A DNA stretch of 64,000 bases, taken from a virus. The notes under the pieces were generated by a model. That model ran no database searches, was not told the DNA's origin, and saw only the letters and a program-made list of their open reading frames with translations. Below are positions 25,722-32,606 of this stretch, one piece after another. The stretch's first letter is position 1, and the number at the start of each line of letters is the position of its first letter. The translations under genes and the position numbers were made by a program. Location of the stretch: the IMG/VR virus record IMGVR_UViG_3300021478_000794, positions 25,391 to 89,390 of that record; one strand, given 5' to 3'.

Positions 25722-26399
25722 GTATTCGTTCAAGTCCTTAAGCTCTTCGCGGGCCTCGGAGACGAGGTTATCGCCGTTTAGAGTAAGGTTCTGGGCCGGG
25801 CCGGGTAAGACCCCCTGAAACTTGGAGCGGGTCTTCCCGAGCTGGAGCTTAGAGGAGGCGAGGCTATAGTCGCGGATCCAACGCTGATGCTCTAAACGGA
25901 CCTCGGAGAGCTTCCGGGGCATATGCCAGTAGTAAGCCGCCCGGAGGTTAAAGACCGGCGCGTAGACGAGGAGAGTATTATCTTGTTCTATCCAGTCCCA
26001 CTTCGGCTCGACCGAGGTCGCCCTCATCATCGTTTTCCGGTACCGTAAAAAGGTATCGTAATCGGCGAGCATAACCGAGTTAAGGGGGACCTGATCCCCT
26101 AAAAGCCCCATATAAAAGACGCTCGCCGGACGGACGTCGTCGGTAATAAACTGGACGTCGAAAACCCCGTACCCGCAATCGTGATCGAGCGGGTAAGAGC
26201 GGCATTCGGGCGAAATCGCGAGGATCCGCGAATAAATTAGCGGAATCCGCATCCCGTACGTTAAAAGGGCGTCGGTAATCGCGTTGTTAATCTGTTCGTC
26301 GGAAAGCTCGACCTGAAAAAGGCCCGAGCCGAGCTGGGAACGGACGTAGCTCCGGATCTCGGAAACGTTGTACCTATGGACCGCGAGATCGTTACTCAT
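25680..26399 (-). CDS. Head-tail connector/neck-type virion protein
   Basis: 239 aa. The N-terminus is helical (EIRSYVRSQLGSG, SDEQINNAITDALLTYGMRI), the middle is beta-rich, and the C-terminus has RWIRDYSLASSKLQLGKTRS then KFQGVLPGPAQNLTLNGDNL and VSEAREELKDLNEYL. That C-terminal pattern recurs in neck and structural proteins of large T4-like phages. I infer a role at the neck or tail completion stage; a precise T4 counterpart is not claimed. ATGA-coupled to the small gene upstream. Confidence 0.7.
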   Translation of the reverse strand: MSNDLAVHRYNVSEIRSYVRSQLGSGLFQVELSDEQINNAITDALLTYGMRIPLIYSRILAISPECRSYPLDHDCGYGVFDVQFITDDVRPASVFYMGLLGDQVPLNSVMLADYDTFLRYRKTMMRATSVEPKWDWIEQDNTLLVYAPVFNLRAAYYWHMPRKLSEVRLEHQRWIRDYSLASSKLQLGKTRSKFQGVLPGPAQNLTLNGDNLVSEAREELKDLNEYLLSVQGDLSAIPM

Positions 26400-26572
26400 G
26401 TTCCGACCGTATTAAGCTGGTTTAGATTTTCGGCGTAAGCGATCGCGTCGTTCTGGTCGACGAAACCGGTCGTGACCTGGCCGTTAAATAAAACGATCCA
26501 GGTCTGATCCGATTGTCGGACGACGAGGTAATCGTTCGTATCGGTTACGTAGGTCTGAATAATCCAGTTCAA
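26396..26572 (-). CDS. Small protein with TTG start, unknown
   Basis: 58 aa (LNWIIQTYVTDTNDYLVVRQ...). The frame is open from a TTG at 26572 with AGGGG 4 bases upstream, and its stop overlaps the ATG of the connector gene (ATGA), which supports translation. Beta-rich: DQTWIVLFNGQVTTGFVDQN, then a short helix. A GTATTTTA octamer overlaps the ribosome site region. No family recognised. Confidence 0.65.
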   Translation of the reverse strand: MNWIIQTYVTDTNDYLVVRQSDQTWIVLFNGQVTTGFVDQNDAIAYAENLNQLNTVGT

Positions 26573-26580
26573 AATCCCCT

Positions 26581-26588
26581 TAAAATAC
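26581..26588 (-). promoter_or_regulatory. GTATTTTA box
   Basis: Gene-sense GTATTTTAAGGGGATT-TTG; the octamer is 8 bases before the TTG start. Same element class as before capsid-protease and tail genes. Confidence 0.3.
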
Positions 26589-27164
26589 CTACTTCGAGGC
26601 CGGAGAAGTCTCGGGTTTCGCCGAGTGCGGACGCCACTCGACCGTCTCTAGGTAATCCTCCCCGTAAGCCTTCTTAATATGGTGCTTTACCTTAGCCGGG
26701 TTGAGGCTTTCGAACCCGTCCTTATTGAGGATCCAGAGCCCGTCCGCATCTTGCCAGACCAGGTCCGCCTTATCCGTATTCGGGTTATCCTCCCGGTCGA
26801 GATGACTTAGCGGGGGAGGCGGTTCCCCGCTCTCTTTTAGCGGGTCGGGGATAAAAGCGGCGACGGTAGGCCGTTTAAGCGTCGCCTCGTGGGCCTCCAT
26901 TAGGGCGGCGTCGTCGAGGATAACCTCCTCTCGCGGGAGTCCCTCTTCTTTAAGCGTCTCGACGTCGGCGTAAACCGGCTTAATCCCGAGCCGTAGGAGC
27001 CAAGGCCACTCCGCTTTATCCGGGATAATCGGGTTCCCTTCCCGGTCCTGAATCCGCTGATCCCGCCAGAGGGTTATCTTAATTGGACGTTTATTGAAGC
27101 GGATATCGACGCTAATCGGGTAATCGTGCGTATTGACGAAAGCGACCACTACTTTTTCGGACAT
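26589..27164 (-). CDS. Virion-region protein, unknown
   Basis: 191 aa. N-terminal beta segment (KVVVAFVNTHDYPISVDIRF), a Pro-rich middle (KESGEPPPPLSHLDRED) and a C-terminal GLWILNKDGFESLNPAKVKH then HIKKAYGEDYLETVEW. Lies 11 bases downstream of the large tail gene, so a tail or baseplate part is likely. No family recognised. Confidence 0.75.
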   Translation of the reverse strand: MSEKVVVAFVNTHDYPISVDIRFNKRPIKITLWRDQRIQDREGNPIIPDKAEWPWLLRLGIKPVYADVETLKEEGLPREEVILDDAALMEAHEATLKRPTVAAFIPDPLKESGEPPPPLSHLDREDNPNTDKADLVWQDADGLWILNKDGFESLNPAKVKHHIKKAYGEDYLETVEWRPHSAKPETSPASK

Positions 27165-27174
27165 AATACTTTTC

Positions 27175-30100
27175 CTATATAGACCGGAGATAGAACCGAG
27201 GAGAGGACGAACTCGCGTTCGGCGTCTTCGCCGCGTTAAGTACGTCCGAAGGGGAGAGGAGCTTCGAGAGACATCCCAACTTCGGGTCGAGATGGAACGG
27301 GTTCTTTAAACCGGCGAACGGGTTTTTAATCGCCAGGCTCGCCCCGAAATTCGTCAGCCAGGAGTTAATCGGCGCGAGAAGCTTATTGAGGTTGATCGAG
27401 AAATCGAAGCTCATGCAGGTACAGTTTACGCCGAGGTTTATCGACCCCATATTACCGAGCCCCGAAATAAGGGTCGTTAGTTTCCCAACGAGGCCGTAAA
27501 TCTGACTATTGATCGCGCCGATCGCGTTATTAATCCCGCCGATAACCGCTCCAGTCGCGACGTCGGTTACCCCGTTTAACTGAGTAATGAGGTTGAAGAG
27601 GGTATCCATCTTACAAATCGCATTCTGTAGCGCGTCGGTATTAAACCCGCCGCCGCTCGAATTAAAGTCGGAAGCGAAATCCGCTTGCGTCGAGGGAGAG
27701 CTAACGTCGGGATAATAGCCGAGAACCCCGTCGGAAGAGGATAAGCGGGCGGTCGAAAACCCGTTAAGCGGCTGTTCCCCGCTATAGGTATAATCGGCGG
27801 GATCGTAGATCGCTTGACTGACGACGTCGCAATGTCCCGTCGGGTAGTACGATTTAAAATAGGGGTTCGGGGAGGAACCCTTCTGATATATGATCGTATT
27901 CCCGATATTACTTAGGACCCGGCCCCCTTGGACCGAGAGGTTCGAGGCGGAGGTAACGAGCCCGGCCTGATACTCGTTTATCTTCGAGAAGAGGATTAGC
28001 GGATAGAAGCCGACTTCCGCCGCCGTCGGCGCGGCGGCGGCGACCGCCGAAAGGACCGCTTCGTAAGCGGAGGTTAAATCGGGGTTACCCGAAATAATAC
28101 TGGTTACGAAGGCCGTCTCTTCCGCGACCGTCTTCGGGGTCTTCGCGTAAGCGGTTAAAGCGCGGTAGATCGCGAGGACGTTCGCGACGTCCGCGAGATC
28201 GGTTAACGCCCCGAGCGCGGCGGTATCGGTCGCGATTATCGACGCCCGGGCCGCCGGATCGGTAACCGTATTAAGGGTCCGGGAAAGAACGATCGCGTTC
28301 GCGAGGGCGGTCGCGGCGACCGGGTCGACGACCGAGGTCCAGTAGGCGTCGAGCGCTTTCCCGCCGGTCCCGATCGGGGACGGGCCGGAAGTAATCGCTT
28401 CGAGATCCATTTCCGAAAAGAAATCGCCGGTAACCCTCTGAAGCTCCGTAAGGATTTCGTTAAGGAAAAAAGGATTAAAAGCCGCGTTCCCGAAGGCCGA
28501 TAACTCGGCGGAAACCGACTCCGGGGTCCCGAGCCCGAGCCGGACCGCTTCGTCGTAGAGGACTTGGTAGTTAGCGACGTATTCCGCGTCCGCGAGGTAT
28601 CCTCCTCCGACGAGGAGATCGACGTAAATCCGGAAATCGGGTAACGGGGAGGTATTACTGAGACGCTGCCCTAAGTCGCGGATCCGCTCGAATTGGGTAA
28701 AACGGTCTTCCGGGGTTACCGCGACCGTCGCGATCCGATTAAGGGCGTCGGTAAAGGTCGCCGGATCGTCCGCCGTTAAGCTCGTCCCGGGGTTATCGAG
28801 ATCGTTCGTTAGGATCGCTAAAGCCGCCGTTTCCGCCTCGGCTAGATCGGACGCGGTCGTAAAGGCCTCGTCGACGTACGATTTTAGGATCCAGTAGGTA
28901 TCCGGCATATTCACGGCATACTTATCTAAAACGGTCCATGTATAGGCGTTCGCGTCGATTAACCGGTTCGCCGCAATCCAGAGTAAATTCTCGACCTCCG
29001 CGTAGAGCGTTCCCGCCGCGACCGGGACGAGTCCTTCCCGTAAAGCAACGAGCCCTTCCCGCCGCCGGACCCCGGTTAACCGGGGATCCGCCGTAACGAC
29101 GACGGCGGTCCGGAAGTTCGGCGAAGCTTTCGGCCCGAAATTCGCTTCGCTCATCTCCAAGAAATCGTTCGCCGCCGATTCGACCGCTAAAAGGAGCGCC
29201 GTCGGGTCCGGTCCCCCGTAAACGTCCATTACGTACTGCGCGGCCTCTTTAATCGCGAGTAAGACCGGGTCGTCCGGGGTCCCTTTCGGGGTTAGTTCCG
29301 CCGCGACCTCGGCGAGAATATCGGGATCGGTCGCGTTCGCCGCGACTTCGGCCTCCGCCTCGGAGATCCCTTCCGGGGAATGTAAGGAAGGGAGGAACCG
29401 GACGGCGGTATCGAGCGCCGCCTTATTCCCGTCGATCTCTTCCGGAGTAAGCGGGACGAAGCAGTTCGTTAACCCGGTCGTATCGGTATTCCCGTTTATC
29501 TCGTCGAGGAGCGAGTTCGCAGCGTCGGTATCGAGGCTCGACGGCGGGGTCCGGAGAAGGATCCGCTGCCCCGTGAGGGTCTGGCCCGGCGGGGAATAAT
29601 CGTCGATCTCGACCGACATTAAGAAGGAGGTTAAAACGTAGCCGAGAAGTTGCCGGGCCCGGTCGTCGCCGTCTCCCGCCTCCCAGGCCAGCTGCAGGAT
29701 CCATTCCCGGACCGGAGGAGCGAGGATCCGGAGGGCGTCGAGGAGGGCCGGAACCTGCTTCTCAACCTCTTCGGCGAGCGCCTCGATAACGGAAAAATTT
29801 AAGGTTTCGTTCGTCTGGGTCGGGAGAATCGACTGAATCGTCGAGAGGTAGGCGTTCGCCTCGACCGCCGAAGACGGGTTATAACCGGACCCGGAGAGAT
29901 AGGTATAGTAATCGTTCCGGAGCGCGGTCCGGGACGGGAGAAAGATCCGGTACTCCTCTAAGCCCGCCGTGTCCATGACCTGGAGGACGGGAGTCGCGCT
30001 TCCGGTAATCTTCTTATCGGCGAGCGTCGGCTCCCCGGCGAGGAGCGAGTCGATCTCCGAGAAGACGTTCGCGAGCGCGACCCGTTCTAAGGCGACGGCG

Positions 30101-30198
30101 GTCGTCGTTAGCGTCGCGACGCCCGTCTGGGCGGAATTAAGCTGATTTAAGGCGGAATTCGCCTCGGTTAGGTAGTAATTGTAAGCCGCCGTACTCAC
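27175..30198 (-). CDS. Large tail/baseplate-associated protein
   Basis: 1007 aa, starting at a GTG that overlaps the stop of the zinc-ribbon gene (GTGA). Rich in Ala, Thr, Leu and Asp with long predicted helices throughout, e.g. DTAALGALTDLADVANVLAI; the C-terminal ~200 residues become Gly/Asn-rich (GAVIGGINNAIGAINSQIYG) and hold a CTCMSFDF cysteine pair. Its position directly after spike, PAAR and zinc-ribbon genes suggests a baseplate or tail structural protein. No enzymatic motif seen; family not recognised. Confidence 0.75.
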   Translation of the reverse strand: MSTAAYNYYLTEANSALNQLNSAQTGVATLTTTAVALERVALANVFSEIDSLLAGEPTLADKKITGSATPVLQVMDTAGLEEYRIFLPSRTALRNDYYTYLSGSGYNPSSAVEANAYLSTIQSILPTQTNETLNFSVIEALAEEVEKQVPALLDALRILAPPVREWILQLAWEAGDGDDRARQLLGYVLTSFLMSVEIDDYSPPGQTLTGQRILLRTPPSSLDTDAANSLLDEINGNTDTTGLTNCFVPLTPEEIDGNKAALDTAVRFLPSLHSPEGISEAEAEVAANATDPDILAEVAAELTPKGTPDDPVLLAIKEAAQYVMDVYGGPDPTALLLAVESAANDFLEMSEANFGPKASPNFRTAVVVTADPRLTGVRRREGLVALREGLVPVAAGTLYAEVENLLWIAANRLIDANAYTWTVLDKYAVNMPDTYWILKSYVDEAFTTASDLAEAETAALAILTNDLDNPGTSLTADDPATFTDALNRIATVAVTPEDRFTQFERIRDLGQRLSNTSPLPDFRIYVDLLVGGGYLADAEYVANYQVLYDEAVRLGLGTPESVSAELSAFGNAAFNPFFLNEILTELQRVTGDFFSEMDLEAITSGPSPIGTGGKALDAYWTSVVDPVAATALANAIVLSRTLNTVTDPAARASIIATDTAALGALTDLADVANVLAIYRALTAYAKTPKTVAEETAFVTSIISGNPDLTSAYEAVLSAVAAAAPTAAEVGFYPLILFSKINEYQAGLVTSASNLSVQGGRVLSNIGNTIIYQKGSSPNPYFKSYYPTGHCDVVSQAIYDPADYTYSGEQPLNGFSTARLSSSDGVLGYYPDVSSPSTQADFASDFNSSGGGFNTDALQNAICKMDTLFNLITQLNGVTDVATGAVIGGINNAIGAINSQIYGLVGKLTTLISGLGNMGSINLGVNCTCMSFDFSINLNKLLAPINSWLTNFGASLAIKNPFAGLKNPFHLDPKLGCLSKLLSPSDVLNAAKTPNASSSSPRFYLRSI

Positions 30199-30515
30199 CT
30201 TAGATTCTCGTTAAAATTCGCCGGTTTCCATTGCGCGTCCCCCGGCCATTTATACCAAGGGCAGACGGCGTGTAGCGTCCCGGCTTTAAGATGGAGGAGA
30301 CAGTTACATACCCCGCACTTCCAGATCGGCCCGACCGCGACCCGTTTCGGGCAGGTCTCGCAGACCCTTAGCCGCGACTCGTAAAGCTCCGGCGGCGAGA
30401 AAGCGGGATCGCCCCGAACCTGGGCCGCGAGGGTCTCTTTCGCGGTATTAAAGAGCGACCGCATCGACTCGATAAAAGTGTACCGCTGAGGGGCGTTAAA
30501 TCGATGGTCTATCAT
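30195..30515 (-). CDS. Zinc-ribbon protein of the baseplate cluster
   Basis: 106 aa. The C-terminal half has four or more conserved cysteines: VCETCPKR, then IWKCGVCNCLLHLKAG, then AVCPWYKW. The CxxC...CxxCxC...CPxxKW arrangement is a known small phage zinc-ribbon pattern found beside tail genes. It is coupled both to the PAAR gene (ATGA at 30512-30515) and to the large tail gene (GTGA), so these three are made together. May help fold or attach the spike complex (inference). Confidence 0.75.
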   Translation of the reverse strand: MIDHRFNAPQRYTFIESMRSLFNTAKETLAAQVRGDPAFSPPELYESRLRVCETCPKRVAVGPIWKCGVCNCLLHLKAGTLHAVCPWYKWPGDAQWKPANFNENLR

Positions 30516-30802
30516 GGATTACAGAAAGTATCCGGCGACCCGTTACAAGACCGGTCGCCGCAAGTTAGCGAATTCGTCTGAACCTGAATCGCCTTATTAT
30601 TCGCGAAGACGTTCGACCCGTTCCCGATCGCCGCCCCGGTATGACAGGTGTTCCCGCAACAATGGGGCGGGATATGGTCGCCCTGCCGGACGATGCTCTG
30701 ATTATTGACGATAACGTCCGGACTCCCTTGGATAAAAGGGATCGGCGAATAGCAATGTCCGCAAGTCTTATCGACGTGCCACCGAATTACTGGGAGGCCA
30801 AT
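30512..30802 (-). CDS. PAAR-repeat spike-tip protein with apparent ATT start
   Basis: 96 aa. The PAAR pattern is plain: IQGSPDVIVNNQSIVRQGDH, then H47 and CHTGAAIGNGSNVFANN, then KAIQ...LTCGD. PAAR proteins sharpen the tip of contractile tail spikes and carry a metal ion held by His/Cys. The frame has no ATG, GTG or TTG at all; the only sensible start is ATT at 30802, six bases after a strong AAAGGAG and just after the stop of the upstream spike gene. The stop overlaps the next gene's ATG. Extra cysteines (C14, C17, C48, C49, C53, C81, C86, C94) are unusual. Confidence 0.85.
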   Translation of the reverse strand: MGLPVIRWHVDKTCGHCYSPIPFIQGSPDVIVNNQSIVRQGDHIPPHCCGNTCHTGAAIGNGSNVFANNKAIQVQTNSLTCGDRSCNGSPDTFCNP

Positions 30803-30816
30803 ATAACGCTCCTTTC

Positions 30817-31224
30817 TTAGTACTCTTTTAGTTCTTCCGGGATCGCGAGCGGTAAAGGGCCCCGAAGCTCCTCGGGATTAAAATGAATCTTCGGCCCGGT
30901 AACGGCGACGTACCCGCTATCGCTCCGGATAATATTCGGGCCGGAGGCGTCCGAGATCGCGTTCCGCATCGTTATCTCCGTCGCCGAACCCATGACGATC
31001 CGGACGTAGTTCCCTTGGATAAGCTCGGTAACGTTCCCTTCGTCGTCGACCGTAAGGGAGTAGCCGTTCTTTCCGGCGGTCTGAACCTCTAGGGAAACTT
31101 CCCCGTCGGTTTTCCGGAGGTTAACGATCCAGCCCCACTCTTCAAGCCGGAGGGCGTGCGTTTCCTTTACTGGCGTAGGCGGGGTCGTCGACGTAGAGGA
31201 TGGCGTTGTAGAAGTTCCAGACAT
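30817..31224 (-). CDS. Spike/baseplate protein, beta-rich C-terminal domain
   Basis: Up to 135 aa if the ATG at 31224 is used (MSGTSTTPSSTSTTPPTP...). Residues ~35-110 have the beta-strand repeats of a spike shaft (GWIVNLRKTDGEVSLEVQ, GYSLTVDDEGNVTELIQGNY, VRIVMGSATEITM, GYVAVTGPKIHFNPE), fitting a gp5-C/gpV-like protein that carries the PAAR tip encoded next. The first ~28 codons overlap the well-supported upstream gene in another frame and lack a ribosome site, so the true start is uncertain. Confidence 0.7.
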   Translation of the reverse strand: MSGTSTTPSSTSTTPPTPVKETHALRLEEWGWIVNLRKTDGEVSLEVQTAGKNGYSLTVDDEGNVTELIQGNYVRIVMGSATEITMRNAISDASGPNIIRSDSGYVAVTGPKIHFNPEELRGPLPLAIPEELKEY

Positions 31225-31429
31225 GGGTAATGATACGTTCGGGGTCTTTAACTCCGTGCATCCGGAGAAGCCGTTCCGCCCGGTCCGACGGGACATACTC
31301 CTCCGAACCATTCGGAAGAATAAGCGTAATCGAGTCATCATACGGAACCCGGCTAACCCGGAGAATAAGCTTACCCGGAATTTTTTCCGGCTCCGAATTT
31401 TCGTCGTCTTTAGGAAGGTCAATTAGCAT
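31142..31429 (-). CDS. Unknown small protein upstream of the spike gene
   Basis: 95 aa. LILRVSRVPYDDSITLILPN then GSEEYVPSDRAERLLRMHGV then ITHVWNFYNAILYVDD. Codon choice matches the genome to the end, so this is the real frame where it overlaps the spike frame by 83 bases. Its ATG overlaps the stop of the upstream gene by 11 bases. No family recognised. Confidence 0.7.
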   Translation of the reverse strand: MLIDLPKDDENSEPEKIPGKLILRVSRVPYDDSITLILPNGSEEYVPSDRAERLLRMHGVKDPERIITHVWNFYNAILYVDDPAYASKGNARPPA

Positions 31430-31667
31430 TTTTTCGAGTAACCCGGAAATGACCGGGTTCTTCGAAAAATACGCCCCAGACTACATCGAAGCAATTCGGG
31501 TCGACGAGGCCGTGGGTACGGAGGCTCTCCCGGAGGACGGTTTTTAGGGCGTCGAGCGGATCCTTCGCGCTTATCGCGACCGCCGCCGGACAGATCGGAT
31601 AGAAGATCTCGACGGTCCAGACCGGCTCTTCTTTTAGGCGGCGTCGGAAAGGGCGGAATAGGTTCAT
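31419..31667 (-). CDS. Unknown small protein
   Basis: 82 aa. Basic N-terminus (MNLFRPFRRRLKEEP), then beta/alpha content (VWTVEIFYPICPAAVAISAK, LDALKTVLRESLR). Starts behind a CGAAATG leader. Related in style to the next gene (31142), which also has a paired His/Trp C-terminus, but no family is recognised. Confidence 0.7.
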   Translation of the reverse strand: MNLFRPFRRRLKEEPVWTVEIFYPICPAAVAISAKDPLDALKTVLRESLRTHGLVDPNCFDVVWGVFFEEPGHFRVTRKNAN

Positions 31668-31682
31668 ACCCTATACATTTCG
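31668..31682 (-). promoter_or_regulatory. CGAAATG leader box
   Basis: Gene-sense CGAAATGTATAGGGT-ATGA; inner ORF ATG TAT AGG GTA TGA ends on the gene's ATGA. It directly follows the TAG that closes the lipoprotein continuation frame. Confidence 0.6.
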
Positions 31683-31684
31683 CC

Positions 31685-31840
31685 CTAGTAGAGATTAAAT
31701 TCCGAGTGGACGAGCGGCGGCGGTCCCGAATAATAAGCCGGAGCCGGAGCGATTAGGCTCCCGTCCGAATCGTAATAGCCGCGACTCCGGTCGTTGTAGT
31801 TTCCCGAAGGATAACGGTAGGTCGAAGGGGGCGGGAAGGA
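31685..31840 (-). pseudogene. In-frame continuation of the lipoprotein gene beyond an internal TAA
   Basis: After the TAA at 31841-31843 the same frame stays open for 51 codons to a TAG at 31685-31687. Its product (SFPPPSTYRYPSGNYNDRSR, then GYYDSDGSLIAPAPAYYSGP) has the same Tyr/Pro/Gly/Ser-rich style as the preceding tail (PYPTSTYPEYNGYPGSGRRY), has no start codon of its own and fills the space exactly up to the next leader. So either the lipoprotein gene has a nonsense mutation or sequence error here, or the TAA is read through. Confidence 0.6.
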
Positions 31841-32068
31841 TTAATAACGGCGACCGCTTCCGGGATAGCCGTTATACTCGGGATAGGTCGAGGTAGGGTA
31901 AGGAAGGATCGCGCCGGTACTCTGGACGGCGGTTACCCCGTGCCCTTCCCCGCCGCCGACGACGGCGAGCTGGCTTCCCGCTTTACCGTTTTGTTGCTGG
32001 GTTACGTTATAGGTGCATCCGGTCACCCAAAAAAGGGCTCCGGCGAGAACGAAAGAGAGAGGTTTCAT
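31841..32068 (-). CDS. Phage lipoprotein
   Basis: 75 aa to the first stop. MKPLSFVLAGALFWVTGC is a type II signal peptide with lipobox VTGC, so the mature protein should be lipid-anchored at Cys18. The rest is polar (NVTQQQNGKAGSQLAVVGGG) and Tyr/Pro/Gly-rich. Phage lipoproteins often act in superinfection exclusion or as spanins; neither is shown here. The frame continues past the TAA (see 31685-31840). A GGAGAGGGGAAA site precedes the ATG within a degenerate CGAAATG leader. Confidence 0.75.
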   Translation of the reverse strand: MKPLSFVLAGALFWVTGCTYNVTQQQNGKAGSQLAVVGGGEGHGVTAVQSTGAILPYPTSTYPEYNGYPGSGRRY

Positions 32069-32088
32069 TTTCCCCTCTCCATTTCGCG
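32069..32088 (-). promoter_or_regulatory. CGAAATG leader box (degenerate)
   Basis: Gene-sense CGCGAAATGGAGAGGGGAAA-ATGA. Inner ORF ATG GAG AGG GGA AAA TGA stops on the gene start; spacing 13 instead of 11. Confidence 0.45.
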
Positions 32089-32103
32089 GTACTTTATAGT
32101 CTT

Positions 32104-32292
32104 ATGCCCTCCTCCGAAGAGGTCGACCCCAAGGAAATGAGCCGCGAAGAGCTAATGCGGGAGCTAGATAAAGCGGGCGAAGATACGGCGGCCCTCGAAC
32201 TTAACGGTTTAATCGCTCAGTCTCAGATCCGGTACGCGACGTTTTCGGATCTCCGTAAAAGCTTATCCCTTCCTCCCAAAGCCGCTCCTTAA
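32104..32292 (+). CDS. Small acidic helical protein, unknown
   Basis: 62 aa (MPSSEEVDPKEMSREELMRE...). Acidic, helical, on the plus strand, divergent from the lipoprotein gene. Its 3' third overlaps the end of the minus-strand gene at 32201. Moderate support from composition and codon pattern only. Confidence 0.5.
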   Translation: MPSSEEVDPKEMSREELMRELDKAGEDTAALELNGLIAQSQIRYATFSDLRKSLSLPPKAAP

Positions 32293-32527
32293 AGAGGGAG
32301 GTTTTTCCCCACGGTATCATAACCGTAAAGTACCACTCCTCCCCTTCCGGGAGCGAGCGGGGCTGAACGGTCGTACGTCCGCCGACTTCCCCGACGATCG
32401 CCGCCGACTCCCAGAGTCGCCCCCGGACGGTATAAACGACGAACTCGACCCCCGGATTCGGGTCGTTAGCCGGAGCCTCCGGCGGAGGATCGGGAATCGG
32501 GCGTAACCGGTCGAAGGCGCTTCTCAT
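32201..32527 (-). CDS. Unknown small protein
   Basis: 108 aa. VEFVVYTVRGRLWESAAIVG, then EEWYFTVMIPWGKTSLFKER and LWEEGISFYGD. Beta-rich core with a proline-rich N-terminal part. Lies downstream of the capsid gene terminator, so it must have its own promoter. No family recognised. Confidence 0.65.
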   Translation of the reverse strand: MRSAFDRLRPIPDPPPEAPANDPNPGVEFVVYTVRGRLWESAAIVGEVGGRTTVQPRSLPEGEEWYFTVMIPWGKTSLFKERLWEEGISFYGDPKTSRTGSETERLNR

Positions 32528-32546
32528 TTTAGATAAGTACGTTAAA

Positions 32547-32581
32547 AAGCCGTTCCCCCAGTTTTACTAGGGAAACGGCTT
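32547..32581 (-). terminator. Intrinsic terminator of the major capsid gene
   Basis: AAGCCGTT-CCC / GGG-AACGGCTT stem; on the minus strand it is followed by TTTTTAAC, 25 bases after the capsid stop. Confidence 0.8.
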
Positions 32582-32606
32582 CTCTTAAAAGATCCTAACT
32601 TCGTTT

